NCBI GenBank assembly: GCA_036280655.1
Contig: DASUQI010000032.1
Location: 1 to 64,000 of the forward strand
Reading direction: 5' to 3'
From: DASSJM01 sp036280655
Lineage (GTDB): Bacteria > Actinomycetota > UBA4738 > HRBIN12
Length of the DNA stretch: 64,000 bases
The translations under genes were made by a program, and so were the position numbers. The notes beneath the pieces were generated by a model. It was not told the origin of the DNA. It ran no database searches and saw only the letters and a list, made by a program, of their open reading frames with translations. Each line of letters opens with the position of its first letter. The stretch's first letter is position 1. Shown piece by piece: positions 8,205 through 16,153 of the stretch.

Positions 8205-8953
8205 CGGGTCATCTCTCGACGGGTGAGCCTCGGTCCCACGAGGGCCCCCCGCAGCTGCATGATCCGGGCCGCGGGGTTGACGTTCGACGGGCATGCCTCG
8301 GTGCACTCGAAGGCGGCGTGGCACCGCCACGCCGCGTTGGCGTCGTCCGCCCAGTCGCGCACGCTCAGGACGTCCTCGTCTCGCGGCTCCTCGAGGATCC
8401 GTTGTGCCCACGCGAGCGCCGCGGGTCCGACGTATCGACCCGTGGTGGCGACCACCGGACACGCCGACAGACACAGGCCGCACTCGATGCAGTCCTCGTA
8501 GCGCTGGTAGGTCGGCACGCCCTCGGGCGCATCGGCCCCAAGATCGAACCCGCTCTCGCGGACGAGCGGATGCGCCTCGTGGAAGCGTGCGTAGAACTCG
8601 GTCATGTCGACGACGAGGTCGGTGAGGACGGGGATGTTCGCGACCGGCTCGACCGTGATCTCGCGACCGAGATCGTGGACGGCGGTGACGCACATCAGGA
8701 CCTCACGTCCGTTCGCGCGGACGCCGCAGGTCCCGCACGAGGCGTGTAGGCACGAGTGGCGCAGCGCGAGCGAGGGGTCCCGGTTGAACTGGATCCATCG
8801 CATGGCGTCGAAGAGCGTGGTTCGCGCCGTCACCGGGACGTCGAACTCGTCGAGGTGCGGCCCTCGATCGCCGCGTTTGAACCGGAACACGCGGAACTGA
8901 CGCGTCTCGGTCGCCTCCGTCGCTGCGGTGGCGGTCTCCTCGATCGTCTCCAT
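8201..8953 (-). CDS. SdhB/FrdB-type iron-sulfur subunit
   Basis: A 250-residue three-cluster protein. The [2Fe-2S] cysteines are C68, C73, C76 and C88 (SCLHASCGTCG). The [4Fe-4S] ligands are C155, C158, C161 and C221; the [3Fe-4S] ligands are C165, C211 and C217. The spacing matches canonical succinate dehydrogenase or fumarate reductase B subunits. It differs from GlpC, which has two CCG domains. The start is METIEET at 8953, eight bases after the glpA stop; the open frame further upstream is within glpA. In this operon its electron donor would be GlpA, since no SdhA gene is present. Confidence 0.85.
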   Translation of the reverse strand: METIEETATAATEATETRQFRVFRFKRGDRGPHLDEFDVPVTARTTLFDAMRWIQFNRDPSLALRHSCLHASCGTCGVRANGREVLMCVTAVHDLGREITVEPVANIPVLTDLVVDMTEFYARFHEAHPLVRESGFDLGADAPEGVPTYQRYEDCIECGLCLSACPVVATTGRYVGPAALAWAQRILEEPRDEDVLSVRDWADDANAAWRCHAAFECTEACPSNVNPAARIMQLRGALVGPRLTRREMTR

Positions 8954-8960
8954 GCTTACC

Positions 8961-10151
8961 TCAGGCAGCGTAATAGGCCTCGTGTGGGAGCAGCACGGTG
9001 TCACGCGTTTGGCACTCCGCTTCGATCCCCAGCTTGGCGCAGATCACGTTGGCGCACAGCTCCGCCATGCCACGGAGCGTCGTCCCCTTGCCGCCCGTGA
9101 TCGTCACGAATCCCTCGACACCGTCGGTCTCCTTGTGGTCGTACGTCTTGAACGTGCGTGATAGCTCTCGTCCGCTGTCGACCTGGTCCTTTGAGCCGAT
9201 CAGCGGCCGTGCCGCAGACCACGCGGCGCGGAACTCCGCCGTCTTGACGGCGGGGATCAGCTTCGAGCCCTCCTCGTACATGCGCCGGACGTGGTCCTCC
9301 GGCACGCCCAGGTCGTCCGGATCGTCGACCGTCCACGAGCTGGTCCCGACGATCGACAGCGCGCGCTGGGGGACGACGATGTCGCCGTCGCCCGACTTGT
9401 GCATCCGGTTGATCACCATGTTGGAGAGCCGTCCGCGAAGGGCGAGCAGCACGCCCGGCGACGGACGGATGGGCACGTCGACCCCGGCCATGGCGGCGAT
9501 GTGCTCGGCCCATGGCCCGGTGGCGTTCACCACGATGTCGGCGCGGATCTCGCCCTCCTTGCCGGTGACGTGATCGCGCACCACCGCGCCCGAGACGAGG
9601 TGGTCGTGGACGAGCAGGCCTTCCACCTCCATGTACGCGTGTATCCCGGCACCTCCGTGCTTGGCGCTCGCGAAGAACCGTAGCGGCAACCGCATCGCGT
9701 CCATCGTCGCGTCGGGGATCCGCACGGCCGCCTTGAGCTCGGGGTTGAGGAGGGGCTCGAGCCGAAGCGCCTCATCGCGTGTAAGCGTCTGGGTCGGGAT
9801 GCCGCAGTCGGCGCACCCCCTGAGGAGCGGTTCGAGGTACTCCATGTCTTCGTCGGTGATCGCGACGAACAGCCCGTCGTTCTCCTCGAAGGAGCCCGGG
9901 CAGATCCGGCGGAGGATCGTGTTCTCCTCGATGCACTCGATCGCCGATTCCCGATCGCCCACCGCGTAGCGGGCACCGCTGTGGAGAAGCCCGTGGTGCC
10001 GGCCCGTCGTTCCGGATGTGACCTCCCCGCGTTCGACGAGCGTCACCTTGATGCCGCGAAGCGTGAGATCGTGCGCCAGGGCCCCGCCGGTTCCACCCCC
10101 GCCGACGATCAGGACGTGAGGCCGCGAGGTCCACGACGCGAGCGCGTTCAT
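8961..10151 (-). CDS. glpA: Glycerol-3-phosphate dehydrogenase, GlpA-type FAD subunit
   Basis: This 396-residue flavoprotein oxidises glycerol-3-phosphate to dihydroxyacetone phosphate. The FAD motif is VLIVGGGGTGGALAHDL, then the GlpA signature SGTTGRHHGLLHSGARYAV and late VTITGGKGTTLRGMAE. It resembles E. coli GlpA throughout that protein's catalytic part but ends without the C-terminal BFD-like [2Fe-2S] domain (E. coli GlpA has about 540 residues). The ATG at 10151 has GAGG nine bases upstream; an in-frame ATG at 10160 would abut that site, so the shorter form is chosen. It is followed directly by SdhB-, SdhC- and SdhD-like genes, which probably accept its electrons. Confidence 0.85.
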   Translation of the reverse strand: MNALASWTSRPHVLIVGGGGTGGALAHDLTLRGIKVTLVERGEVTSGTTGRHHGLLHSGARYAVGDRESAIECIEENTILRRICPGSFEENDGLFVAITDEDMEYLEPLLRGCADCGIPTQTLTRDEALRLEPLLNPELKAAVRIPDATMDAMRLPLRFFASAKHGGAGIHAYMEVEGLLVHDHLVSGAVVRDHVTGKEGEIRADIVVNATGPWAEHIAAMAGVDVPIRPSPGVLLALRGRLSNMVINRMHKSGDGDIVVPQRALSIVGTSSWTVDDPDDLGVPEDHVRRMYEEGSKLIPAVKTAEFRAAWSAARPLIGSKDQVDSGRELSRTFKTYDHKETDGVEGFVTITGGKGTTLRGMAELCANVICAKLGIEAECQTRDTVLLPHEAYYAA

Positions 10152-10187
10152 CCACGCCATCCTCGCACCGCGGACCCCGAGCGTCCC

Positions 10188-10406
10188 TCAGTCGTCCGAC
10201 GGCCTCTGGCCCTCGGCGAAGGACCCCTCCTCGTGCTCGTGCTCTTCCGGGCCCTCCTGGCCCTCGGCGAAGTCGCCGTGCTTGCCCTCCTGCGGATGAG
10301 GGTGCTCTTCCGCCTGGCCTTCGGCGAACGAGCCAGCGTGGTGCTCGTGCTCCTCCGAGTCCTCCTGGCCCTCGGCGAAGTCGCCGTGCCTGTGCTCCTT
10401 CTCCAT
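10188..10406 (-). CDS. Small acidic His-rich protein with four FAEGQ repeats
   Basis: A 72-residue protein made almost wholly of four units of 17-20 residues, each with G-(D/S)-FAEGQ followed by an E/H-rich linker (for example HGDFAEGQEDSEEHEHHAG). No hydrophobic segment or signal is seen. It starts MEKEHRHG after GGAGGCCGCG. It lies between glpK and glpA in the same orientation, so it is expressed with glycerol metabolism. The regular His/Glu clusters could bind metal or act as a flexible partner-binding tether; this is inference and no family name is offered. The DNA repeats are coding repeats, not a CRISPR array. Confidence 0.7.
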   Translation of the reverse strand: MEKEHRHGDFAEGQEDSEEHEHHAGSFAEGQAEEHPHPQEGKHGDFAEGQEGPEEHEHEEGSFAEGQRPSDD

Positions 10407-10460
10407 CGCGGCCTCCGATCGTGGAGCGTCGCGGAATCGTCTCCCGATTCTGGCGTTTCG

Positions 10461-11957
10461 TTACTCGACCCAGTCGAACGTTCGGGTGACCGCCTTCTTC
10501 CAGAACGCGTATTCCTTGTCGACCTCGTCCTTGGTCATCTGGGGGTCCCACTCCTTGTCCTTGCCCCAGTTGGCACGGAGGTCCTCGACCTCCTTCCAGA
10601 ACCCCGTCGCCAGACCGGCCGCGTAGGCGGCTCCGAGCGCGGTGGTTTCGGCGACGGTCGGCCTGATCACGGGGACGCCGAGCACGTCGGCCTGGAACTG
10701 CATCAGCAGCTCGTTGTAGACCATGCCGCCATCGACCTTGAGCGAGGTGAGCTCGACGCCGGAGTCGGCGTTCATTGCGTCGACGACCTCCTTGGTCTGC
10801 CACGCGGTCGCCTCGAGGACCGCACGCGCGATGTGGCCCTTGTTGACGTAGCGCGTCAGGCCGGCGATCACGCCGCGGGCATCGTTCTTCCAGTACGGCG
10901 CGAACAGGCCGGAGAAGGCGGGCACGAAGTACGTGCCGCCGTTGTCCTCGACCGAGGCCGCGAGCGCCTCGATGTCCTCGGACTTCTCGATCATGCCGAG
11001 GTTGTCCCGGAGCCACTGCACGAGCGCTCCGGTGATCGCGATGGATCCCTCGAGCATGTAGGTGGCCGGCTGGTCGCCGATCTTGTAGCCGAGTCCGGTG
11101 ATCAGGCCGCTCTTGCTGGGCACCGGCTCGGTTCCGGTATTGAGCAGCAGGAAGTTGCCGGTCCCGTACGTGTTCTTGGCCTCGCCGACCGAGTAGCACG
11201 TCTGGCCGAACAGCGCCGCCTGCTGGTCGCCGAGGTCGCCCGCGACCGGGATGCCGGCGAGGTCTCCCCGGGCCTCCCCGTACACCTCGCTCGAGGCCTT
11301 GATCTCCGGAAGCATCGCCCTGGGCACGCTCAGGATGCCGAGGATCTCGTCGTCCCACTGCAGGGTCCCGAGATCCATCATCAGCGTCCGGCTGGCGTTG
11401 GTGACGTCGGTGACGTGCGCACCGCCGTCGGGCCCACCCGTGAGGTTCCAGATGCACCAGGTGTCGATGTTGCCGAAGAGGATCTCGCCACCCTCCGCCT
11501 GCTCGCGGACGCCGTCGACGTTGTCGAGGATCCACTTGATCTTCGGGCCGGAGAAGTACGTGGCGATCGGCAATCCCGTCTTCGGCCGGAACCTATCCTG
11601 GCCACCGTCGGATGACAGCTGGTTGCAGATCTGGTCGGTCCGCGTGTCCTGCCACACGATCGCGTTGTAGACGGGCTTGCCGGACGTCTTCTCCCACACG
11701 ACGGTCGTCTCACGCTGGTTCGTGACGCCGACGGCGGATAGATCGCTCGCCTTCAGCCCGGCCTTGTTCAACGCTCCCGCGATGACCTCCTCGGAACGCT
11801 GCCAGATCTCGAGCGCGTCGTGCTCGACGTGCCCGGGCTTCGGATAGATCTGTTCGTGTTCCTTCTGCTCGATACCCTTCACCTGCCCCTCGTGGTCGAA
11901 GATCATGAAACGGGTGCTCGTGGTGCCCTGGTCCAGCGCCGCCGCGAAGTCGGCCAT
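10461..11957 (-). CDS. glpK: Glycerol kinase
   Basis: A 498-residue FGGY-family kinase phosphorylates glycerol to sn-glycerol-3-phosphate. The N-terminal ADQGTTSTR-type phosphate loop is LDQGTTSTRFMIFD, followed by HVEHDALEIW, GVTNQRETTVVW and the substrate motif WQDTRTD. The C-terminal ATP site includes DGGMVYNELLMQFQADVLG. Length and motifs match bacterial GlpK. The start is MADFAAAL at 11957, preceded by GGAGGAGGGAGG. It follows dhaL by 29 bases and provides the substrate for GlpA downstream. The E. coli-type IIA-Glc and FBP regulatory residues were not evaluated. Confidence 0.95.
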   Translation of the reverse strand: MADFAAALDQGTTSTRFMIFDHEGQVKGIEQKEHEQIYPKPGHVEHDALEIWQRSEEVIAGALNKAGLKASDLSAVGVTNQRETTVVWEKTSGKPVYNAIVWQDTRTDQICNQLSSDGGQDRFRPKTGLPIATYFSGPKIKWILDNVDGVREQAEGGEILFGNIDTWCIWNLTGGPDGGAHVTDVTNASRTLMMDLGTLQWDDEILGILSVPRAMLPEIKASSEVYGEARGDLAGIPVAGDLGDQQAALFGQTCYSVGEAKNTYGTGNFLLLNTGTEPVPSKSGLITGLGYKIGDQPATYMLEGSIAITGALVQWLRDNLGMIEKSEDIEALAASVEDNGGTYFVPAFSGLFAPYWKNDARGVIAGLTRYVNKGHIARAVLEATAWQTKEVVDAMNADSGVELTSLKVDGGMVYNELLMQFQADVLGVPVIRPTVAETTALGAAYAAGLATGFWKEVEDLRANWGKDKEWDPQMTKDEVDKEYAFWKKAVTRTFDWVE

Positions 11958-11986
11958 GTGCCTCCCTCCTCCTCTTCCTGCATCCA

Positions 11987-12622
11987 TCAGTCACCGGCCC
12001 AGGTGTCGGCGACCGTCTTCACCAACAGCCACGAGGACGTCGCGCCGGGATCCTGGTGCCCGGCGCTCCGTTCGCCGAGGTAGCTCGCGCGGCCCTTCCG
12101 GGCGACGAGCGGGATCGTGGCCTTCATGCCCTCCTCGGCCGCTGTCGCCGAACGGCGCAGGGCGTCGGCGAACGTCGCCCCATCAGCGAGCGCCGCCTCG
12201 TAGGCATCGCGCGCCGGGATGAGCGCATCGACCATCGTCTTGTCCTGCGGCTCCGCCTTGCCGCGCGCCTGGACGCCGGCGACGGCGGCCGAGAGCGCCG
12301 CGGCCCAGTCCGCCGCTTCGATCACCCCCTTGCCCGCCGTCACGGTCCCTAGCTGTAGGAACAGCGTGCCGTACAGCGGGCCGCCCGCGCCACCCACGGT
12401 CGACACGAGCGTCATGCCCACGGCCTTGAACAGCGCCCCGACGTCGCCCGGCGCCTGCCCGTCGAGCTTGGTGAGCGCCGCCTGCATGCCGCGATTCATG
12501 TTGATCCCGTGGTCCGCATCGCCGATCGCTGAGTCGAGCTGCGTGAGGTAAGCCTTCTGGTCGGCGATCACGTCCGCGTACGCGCGGATCAGGCGGTCGA
12601 CGTCCTCGTAGCCAACGCTCAC
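11987..12622 (-). CDS. dhaL: Dihydroxyacetone kinase ADP-binding subunit
   Basis: A 211-residue DhaL protein. DSAIGDADHGINMNRG carries the conserved aspartates that hold Mg-ADP, and TVGGAGGPLYG is the nucleotide loop; the C-terminal ARKGRASYLGERSAGHQDPG is also diagnostic. The GTG at 12622 (VSVGYEDVDRLI) has GGAG upstream and yields the usual family length; the longer ATG form at 12718 adds an unconserved tail. In PTS-dependent systems DhaL carries ADP permanently and receives phosphate from DhaM, then passes it to dihydroxyacetone bound on DhaK. It lies between dhaK and glpK. Confidence 0.93.
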   Translation of the reverse strand: MSVGYEDVDRLIRAYADVIADQKAYLTQLDSAIGDADHGINMNRGMQAALTKLDGQAPGDVGALFKAVGMTLVSTVGGAGGPLYGTLFLQLGTVTAGKGVIEAADWAAALSAAVAGVQARGKAEPQDKTMVDALIPARDAYEAALADGATFADALRRSATAAEEGMKATIPLVARKGRASYLGERSAGHQDPGATSSWLLVKTVADTWAGD

Positions 12623-12722
12623 CTCCACTCCCTTCCCGTGGAACCCGTCGCTTGAGCGAGGGCTCCACGAGCCGTTGGCGCCGGGGTGCTGGCCGCAGGC
12701 GACCGGCACCCCGGGCAACCAC

Positions 12723-13724
12723 TCAGACGCCCCAGCGGAGACCCGCCGTCTTCACCGGCGCGTCCCACAGCCGGAGCAGATCGTCGGAGGCCTTCAGGAG
12801 CGTGATCGAGCAGCCTGCCATCTCGAGCGACGTGATGTACGAGCCAATCAGGTTCCGAGAGATCGAGATCCCGCGACCCTTCAGGAACTTCGCGAGCTCG
12901 TTGTAGACGATGTACAGCTCGATCAGCGGGGTGCCTCCCATCCCGTTCACGAACGCCAGGACGTCGTCGCCCTGCGCGAACGGTAGGTCATCCACGATGA
13001 TTGTCGCCATCATCTCGAGGATCTCGGCGACGGGTTTCAGCGTCATCCGCTCCCGCCCCGGTTCGCCGTGGATCCCGATCCCGATCTCCATCTCGTTGTC
13101 GCCGAGCTCGAACGTCGGCTTGCCGGCCGCCGGAACGGTGCACGAGGTGAGCGCCATGCCCATGCTGCGACCGTTCGCGTTCACCTCTCGGCAGACGTCG
13201 GCGACCTCCTTCAGGGCGCGGCCCTCCTCCGCGGCAGCGCCGCCGATCTTCTCCATCAGGACCGTCGTGCCGACCCCGCGCCGCCCCGCCGTGTAGAGGC
13301 TGTCCTTCACGGCGACGTCGTCGTCCACCAGCACCGACTCGACCTCGATGCCCTCCGAGCGGCAGAGCTCCGCCGCCATGTCGAAGTTCATGACGTCGCC
13401 CGTGTAGTTCTTGACGATGTGGATGACCCCCGCACCGCCGTTGACGGCCTTCGTCGCGGCCTCCATCTGGTCGGGCGTCGGCGACGTGAAGACCTCGCCC
13501 GGGCACGCGGCGTCCAGCATCCCCTGCCCGACGAACCCGCCATGCATCGGCTCGTGGCCCGAGCCGCCTCCGGAGACGAGCGCAACCTTGCCCTGCACCG
13601 GGGCGTCGGCACGGACGATGATGTTGGGCTCGTACGAGACCCGTACGAGGTCCGCGTGCGCTTGCTCGATACCCTCCAATTCCTCCCGGACCACGTTCTG
13701 CGGATCGTTGATCAGCTTCTTCAT
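12723..13724 (-). CDS. dhaK: Dihydroxyacetone kinase substrate-binding subunit
   Basis: A 333-residue DhaK subunit. ALVSGGGSGHEPMHGGFVG is the N-terminal dihydroxyacetone pocket, NYTGDVMNFDMA follows, and GIGIHGEPGRER holds the histidine that binds dihydroxyacetone covalently as a hemiaminal (E. coli His218 region). Length matches the family. It starts MKKLINDP at 13724. It lacks a fused DhaL domain, as expected for the PTS type rather than the ATP-dependent type. It is preceded by glpF (36-base gap) and followed by dhaL at 100 bases. No glycerol dehydrogenase producing dihydroxyacetone is present in the window. Confidence 0.95.
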   Translation of the reverse strand: MKKLINDPQNVVREELEGIEQAHADLVRVSYEPNIIVRADAPVQGKVALVSGGGSGHEPMHGGFVGQGMLDAACPGEVFTSPTPDQMEAATKAVNGGAGVIHIVKNYTGDVMNFDMAAELCRSEGIEVESVLVDDDVAVKDSLYTAGRRGVGTTVLMEKIGGAAAEEGRALKEVADVCREVNANGRSMGMALTSCTVPAAGKPTFELGDNEMEIGIGIHGEPGRERMTLKPVAEILEMMATIIVDDLPFAQGDDVLAFVNGMGGTPLIELYIVYNELAKFLKGRGISISRNLIGSYITSLEMAGCSITLLKASDDLLRLWDAPVKTAGLRWGV

Positions 13725-13760
13725 CGGACTCCTTCCCTCGCGGAAACCTCCTCGGTCCCC

Positions 13761-14492
13761 CTACAGGTTCGCGAACACGGCCGAGCCGACGACTGCGCCG
13801 AGGATCCCGCCGATGATCGGTCCGACGACCGGGACCCAGCTGTACTGCCAGTCGGACGTGCCCTTGCCCGGGATCGGAAGCAGGGCGTGGGCGATCCGCG
13901 GGCCTAGGTCGCGCGCGGGGTTGATCGCGTACCCGGTCGGCCCACCAAGGGACAGGCCGATACCCCACACGAGAAACGCGACCAGGAGCGGCCCGAGGCC
14001 GGCCGAGAGCGTGGGCTCGGGGGTGCCGCCGACCGTGACGATCGCGTAGACCCCGAACACCAGCGCGAACGTCCCGATGATCTCCGTCAGGATGTTCGCG
14101 CCGAGGTTACGGATGGCCGGGCCGGTGCTGTAGACGGCGAGCTTGAGGCCCGGGTCCTCGGTCGGCTGCCAGTGGGGCAGGTACGCGAGGAACACGAGCA
14201 CGGCTCCGATGAACGCCCCGACGAATTCTCCTGCGAGCAAGGCCGGCACGTCGGCCCAGTCGAGGTCTCCGGCCACCGCGAAGCCGATCGTCACGGCCGG
14301 GTTGATGAGGCCGCCGCTGTACGTGGCCGCGAAGACACCGATCATCACGGCCATCGCCCATCCCGTGGTGATGACGATCCAGCCGCCGTTCTCGGCTTTG
14401 GACCGGTGGAGGAGCACCGCCGCCACGACGCCGTCGCCGAAGAGGATCAGCATCCCGGTGCCGACCATCTCGGATACGAAGTTGTTGTCCAT
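13761..14492 (-). CDS. glpF: Glycerol facilitator, aquaglyceroporin
   Basis: A 243-residue MIP channel with six helices and both NPA boxes, GLINPAVTIG and GYAINPARDLGPR. The D in NPARD after the second NPA is typical of glycerol-conducting members, while water channels often lack it. Starts MDNNFVSEMVG at 14492 with GAGGGGGGGAAGG immediately upstream. It is the first gene of the ten-gene minus-strand operon and supplies glycerol, and possibly dihydroxyacetone, to the kinases downstream. Its promoter must lie in the 157-bp intergenic region shared with dhaL2 and iclR. Confidence 0.93.
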   Translation of the reverse strand: MDNNFVSEMVGTGMLILFGDGVVAAVLLHRSKAENGGWIVITTGWAMAVMIGVFAATYSGGLINPAVTIGFAVAGDLDWADVPALLAGEFVGAFIGAVLVFLAYLPHWQPTEDPGLKLAVYSTGPAIRNLGANILTEIIGTFALVFGVYAIVTVGGTPEPTLSAGLGPLLVAFLVWGIGLSLGGPTGYAINPARDLGPRIAHALLPIPGKGTSDWQYSWVPVVGPIIGGILGAVVGSAVFANL

Positions 14493-14603
14493 GCCTTCCC
14501 CCCCTCAGGCGCCACGGCGGCACCGGATCTCATCACAACTCCGTTCGGTGTGCTGAGTCAAGTTCTGAGCATCGCCGTAGCCACCACGAAATCCCGGCGG
14601 ATC

Positions 14604-14620
14604 GTTCGGTATGGTCGAAC
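14604..14620. promoter_or_regulatory. Candidate IclR-family operator in the divergent glpF/dhaL2 region
   Basis: GTTCGGTATGGTCGAAC is an imperfect palindrome with exact 5-bp arms (GTTCG, CGAAC), lying 30 bp upstream of the dhaL2 start. A second copy of the left half, GTTCGGTGTG, is at 14543-14552, 61 bp away. IclR regulators typically bind short inverted repeats next to their own divergent target operons, and the adjacent iclR gene makes this the likely control site for both operons. This is sequence inference. Confidence 0.4.
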
Positions 14621-14649
14621 ATGGCGGCGATGGCGCGTAGGCTGCATAG

Positions 14650-15303
14650 GTGAGTGGCGGGCAGAGGTTCGGACCCCAGTTCGTGCGCCGGTGGGTTGGG
14701 CGCACGGCCGAGGGCGTGCATGACCAGCGGGATTTCCTCACCCAGCTCGACGCCGCCATCGGGGACGCCGACCACGGCGTGAACATGGATCGAGGGCTCT
14801 TCGCCGCGATCGCCAAGCTCGACGACTCGGTAGACGACGGAACCGGCCAGATCCTGGAAACCGTGGGAAGCACGCTGATCCTGTCCGTGGGTGGAGCGGC
14901 GGGACCCCTGTACGGCTCGGCGTTCCGGCAGATGGGCAGGACGCTCGGTGACACCGAGACCTTCGACCCGGAGGATTTGCTGTCTGCGCTGAGGGCCGGG
15001 CTCGAGGAGATCCAGCGGCTCGGGGCGGCGACGGTGGGCGACAAGACGATCGTCGACGCCTACTCGCCGGCGCTCGACGCGTTCGCACGTGGGCTGCGCT
15101 CGGGCCAGGCGGCCGAGGAGGCCGGGGCCCGGGCTCGAGCGGCCGCCGAGGAGGGCATGCGCTCGACGATCCCGATGCAGGCCCGAAAGGGTCGGGCGTC
15201 GTACCTGGGAGCCCGGAGCATCGGGCACCAGGACCCGGGCGCTACCTCGACCGCGATCCTGTTCGCGGCGCTCGAGCAGGCGCTGGACAGGAGCGACGGA
15301 TGA
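14650..15303 (+). CDS. Second DhaL paralogue coupled to an IclR regulator
   Basis: A 217-residue DhaL-like protein. The core motif QLDAAIGDADHGVNMDRG keeps the Mg-ADP aspartates, and SVGGAAGPLYG plus ARKGRASYLGARSIGHQDPG match dhaL in the divergent operon. It has a longer N-terminus (GGQRFGPQFVRRWVGR). The start is GTG at 14650. Its stop overlaps the IclR start (ATGA). In E. coli, DhaL and DhaK act as opposing ligands of the DhaR regulator; a dedicated DhaL copy coupled to the regulator gene suggests a sensory role, but it could also be a second kinase subunit. Confidence 0.85.
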   Translation: MSGGQRFGPQFVRRWVGRTAEGVHDQRDFLTQLDAAIGDADHGVNMDRGLFAAIAKLDDSVDDGTGQILETVGSTLILSVGGAAGPLYGSAFRQMGRTLGDTETFDPEDLLSALRAGLEEIQRLGAATVGDKTIVDAYSPALDAFARGLRSGQAAEEAGARARAAAEEGMRSTIPMQARKGRASYLGARSIGHQDPGATSTAILFAALEQALDRSDG

Positions 15304-16073
15304 TCCAGTCGGTTCGTCGCGCCACCGCGATCTTGCTCGAGCTCGGATCGGGGCAACGTCGGCTGGGGGTGACCGAACTCGCCGACCGGCTGGGCCTGGC
15401 CAAGGCGACCGTGTACGGGCTCCTCAGGGCGTTGGAGGCGGACGAGATGGTCCAGCGCGACGTCGAGTCCGGCAAGTATCGCCTCGGCCCCGTCCTGCTC
15501 CAGCTCGGGAACGCCTTCCTGGAGGGTCACGAACTGCGGGCGCGTTCGATGCTGTGGGCGGACTCCCTCGCGGATCGGACCGAGCAGGCGGTGCGCGTCG
15601 GGATCTCGATGGGCTCGAGCATCCTGATCGTGCATCACGTGTTCCGGCCCGACACATCCGTACAGATCTTGGAGGTGGGAGCAACGATCCCCTGGCACGC
15701 GTGCGCCCTCGGGAAGGTGATGGCCGCCTTCCGAGACGACGCCGAGCTGGAGCAGAAGCTCGCGGGACCGCTCCCGAGGTTGACGGGGCGAACGCTCGTC
15801 GACCGTCGGGAGCTCGAACGCGCGCTGGAGCGAATCCGTCGGGACGGCGTCGCCATCGAGGACCAGGAGGCCATCATCGGCGAGGCCGAGATCGCGGCCG
15901 CGGTCGTCGATCACGCGGGGCACGCCGTGGGCGCCGTTGGGGTCGTCGGTCCGGTCGAACGGCTTCTGGTGGACGGCTTCGCGCGGCCCGATCTGGCCGG
16001 CGCCGTCAAGCAGGTGGCCCGCGGCCTGTCGCGGGATATGGCGGGGGCGCGCGTCTACGAGCGGGGTCGCTGA
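15300..16073 (+). CDS. IclR-family transcriptional regulator
   Basis: A 257-residue regulator with an N-terminal winged helix (MIQSVRRATAILLELGSG; LGVTELADRLGLAKATVYGL; YRLGPVLLQLG) and a C-terminal GAF-like effector domain (TVVPWHACALGKVMAAF-type, here ATIPWHACALGKVMAAF). It starts four bases inside the dhaL2 stop, so the two are co-translated. Divergent from the glycerol/DHA operon, it is the best candidate regulator of both transcripts. By family, the effector is likely a small carbon metabolite such as glycerol, glycerol-3-phosphate or dihydroxyacetone (inference). Confidence 0.9.
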   Translation: MIQSVRRATAILLELGSGQRRLGVTELADRLGLAKATVYGLLRALEADEMVQRDVESGKYRLGPVLLQLGNAFLEGHELRARSMLWADSLADRTEQAVRVGISMGSSILIVHHVFRPDTSVQILEVGATIPWHACALGKVMAAFRDDAELEQKLAGPLPRLTGRTLVDRRELERALERIRRDGVAIEDQEAIIGEAEIAAAVVDHAGHAVGAVGVVGPVERLLVDGFARPDLAGAVKQVARGLSRDMAGARVYERGR

Positions 16074-16153
16074 CGGACCGGACGTTGTCCGGGTCGCGTA
16101 CAGCTCGGTAGCGTGCGGGACGTGATCGCCGGGTCATCCTCGTCGCGGCCTCC

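Noticed and set aside
7352..8953. Ordinary succinate dehydrogenase operon
   Set aside because: No SdhA flavoprotein is present anywhere in the window; the adjacent flavoprotein is GlpA.
10188..10406. Regularly spaced repeats as a CRISPR array
   Set aside because: The repeats are codon-phased inside a reading frame (FAEGQ), of unequal spacing, with no cas genes.
9981..11615. Long plus-strand frame opposite glpA and glpK
   Set aside because: Shadow of two well-identified genes on the other strand; no family motif.
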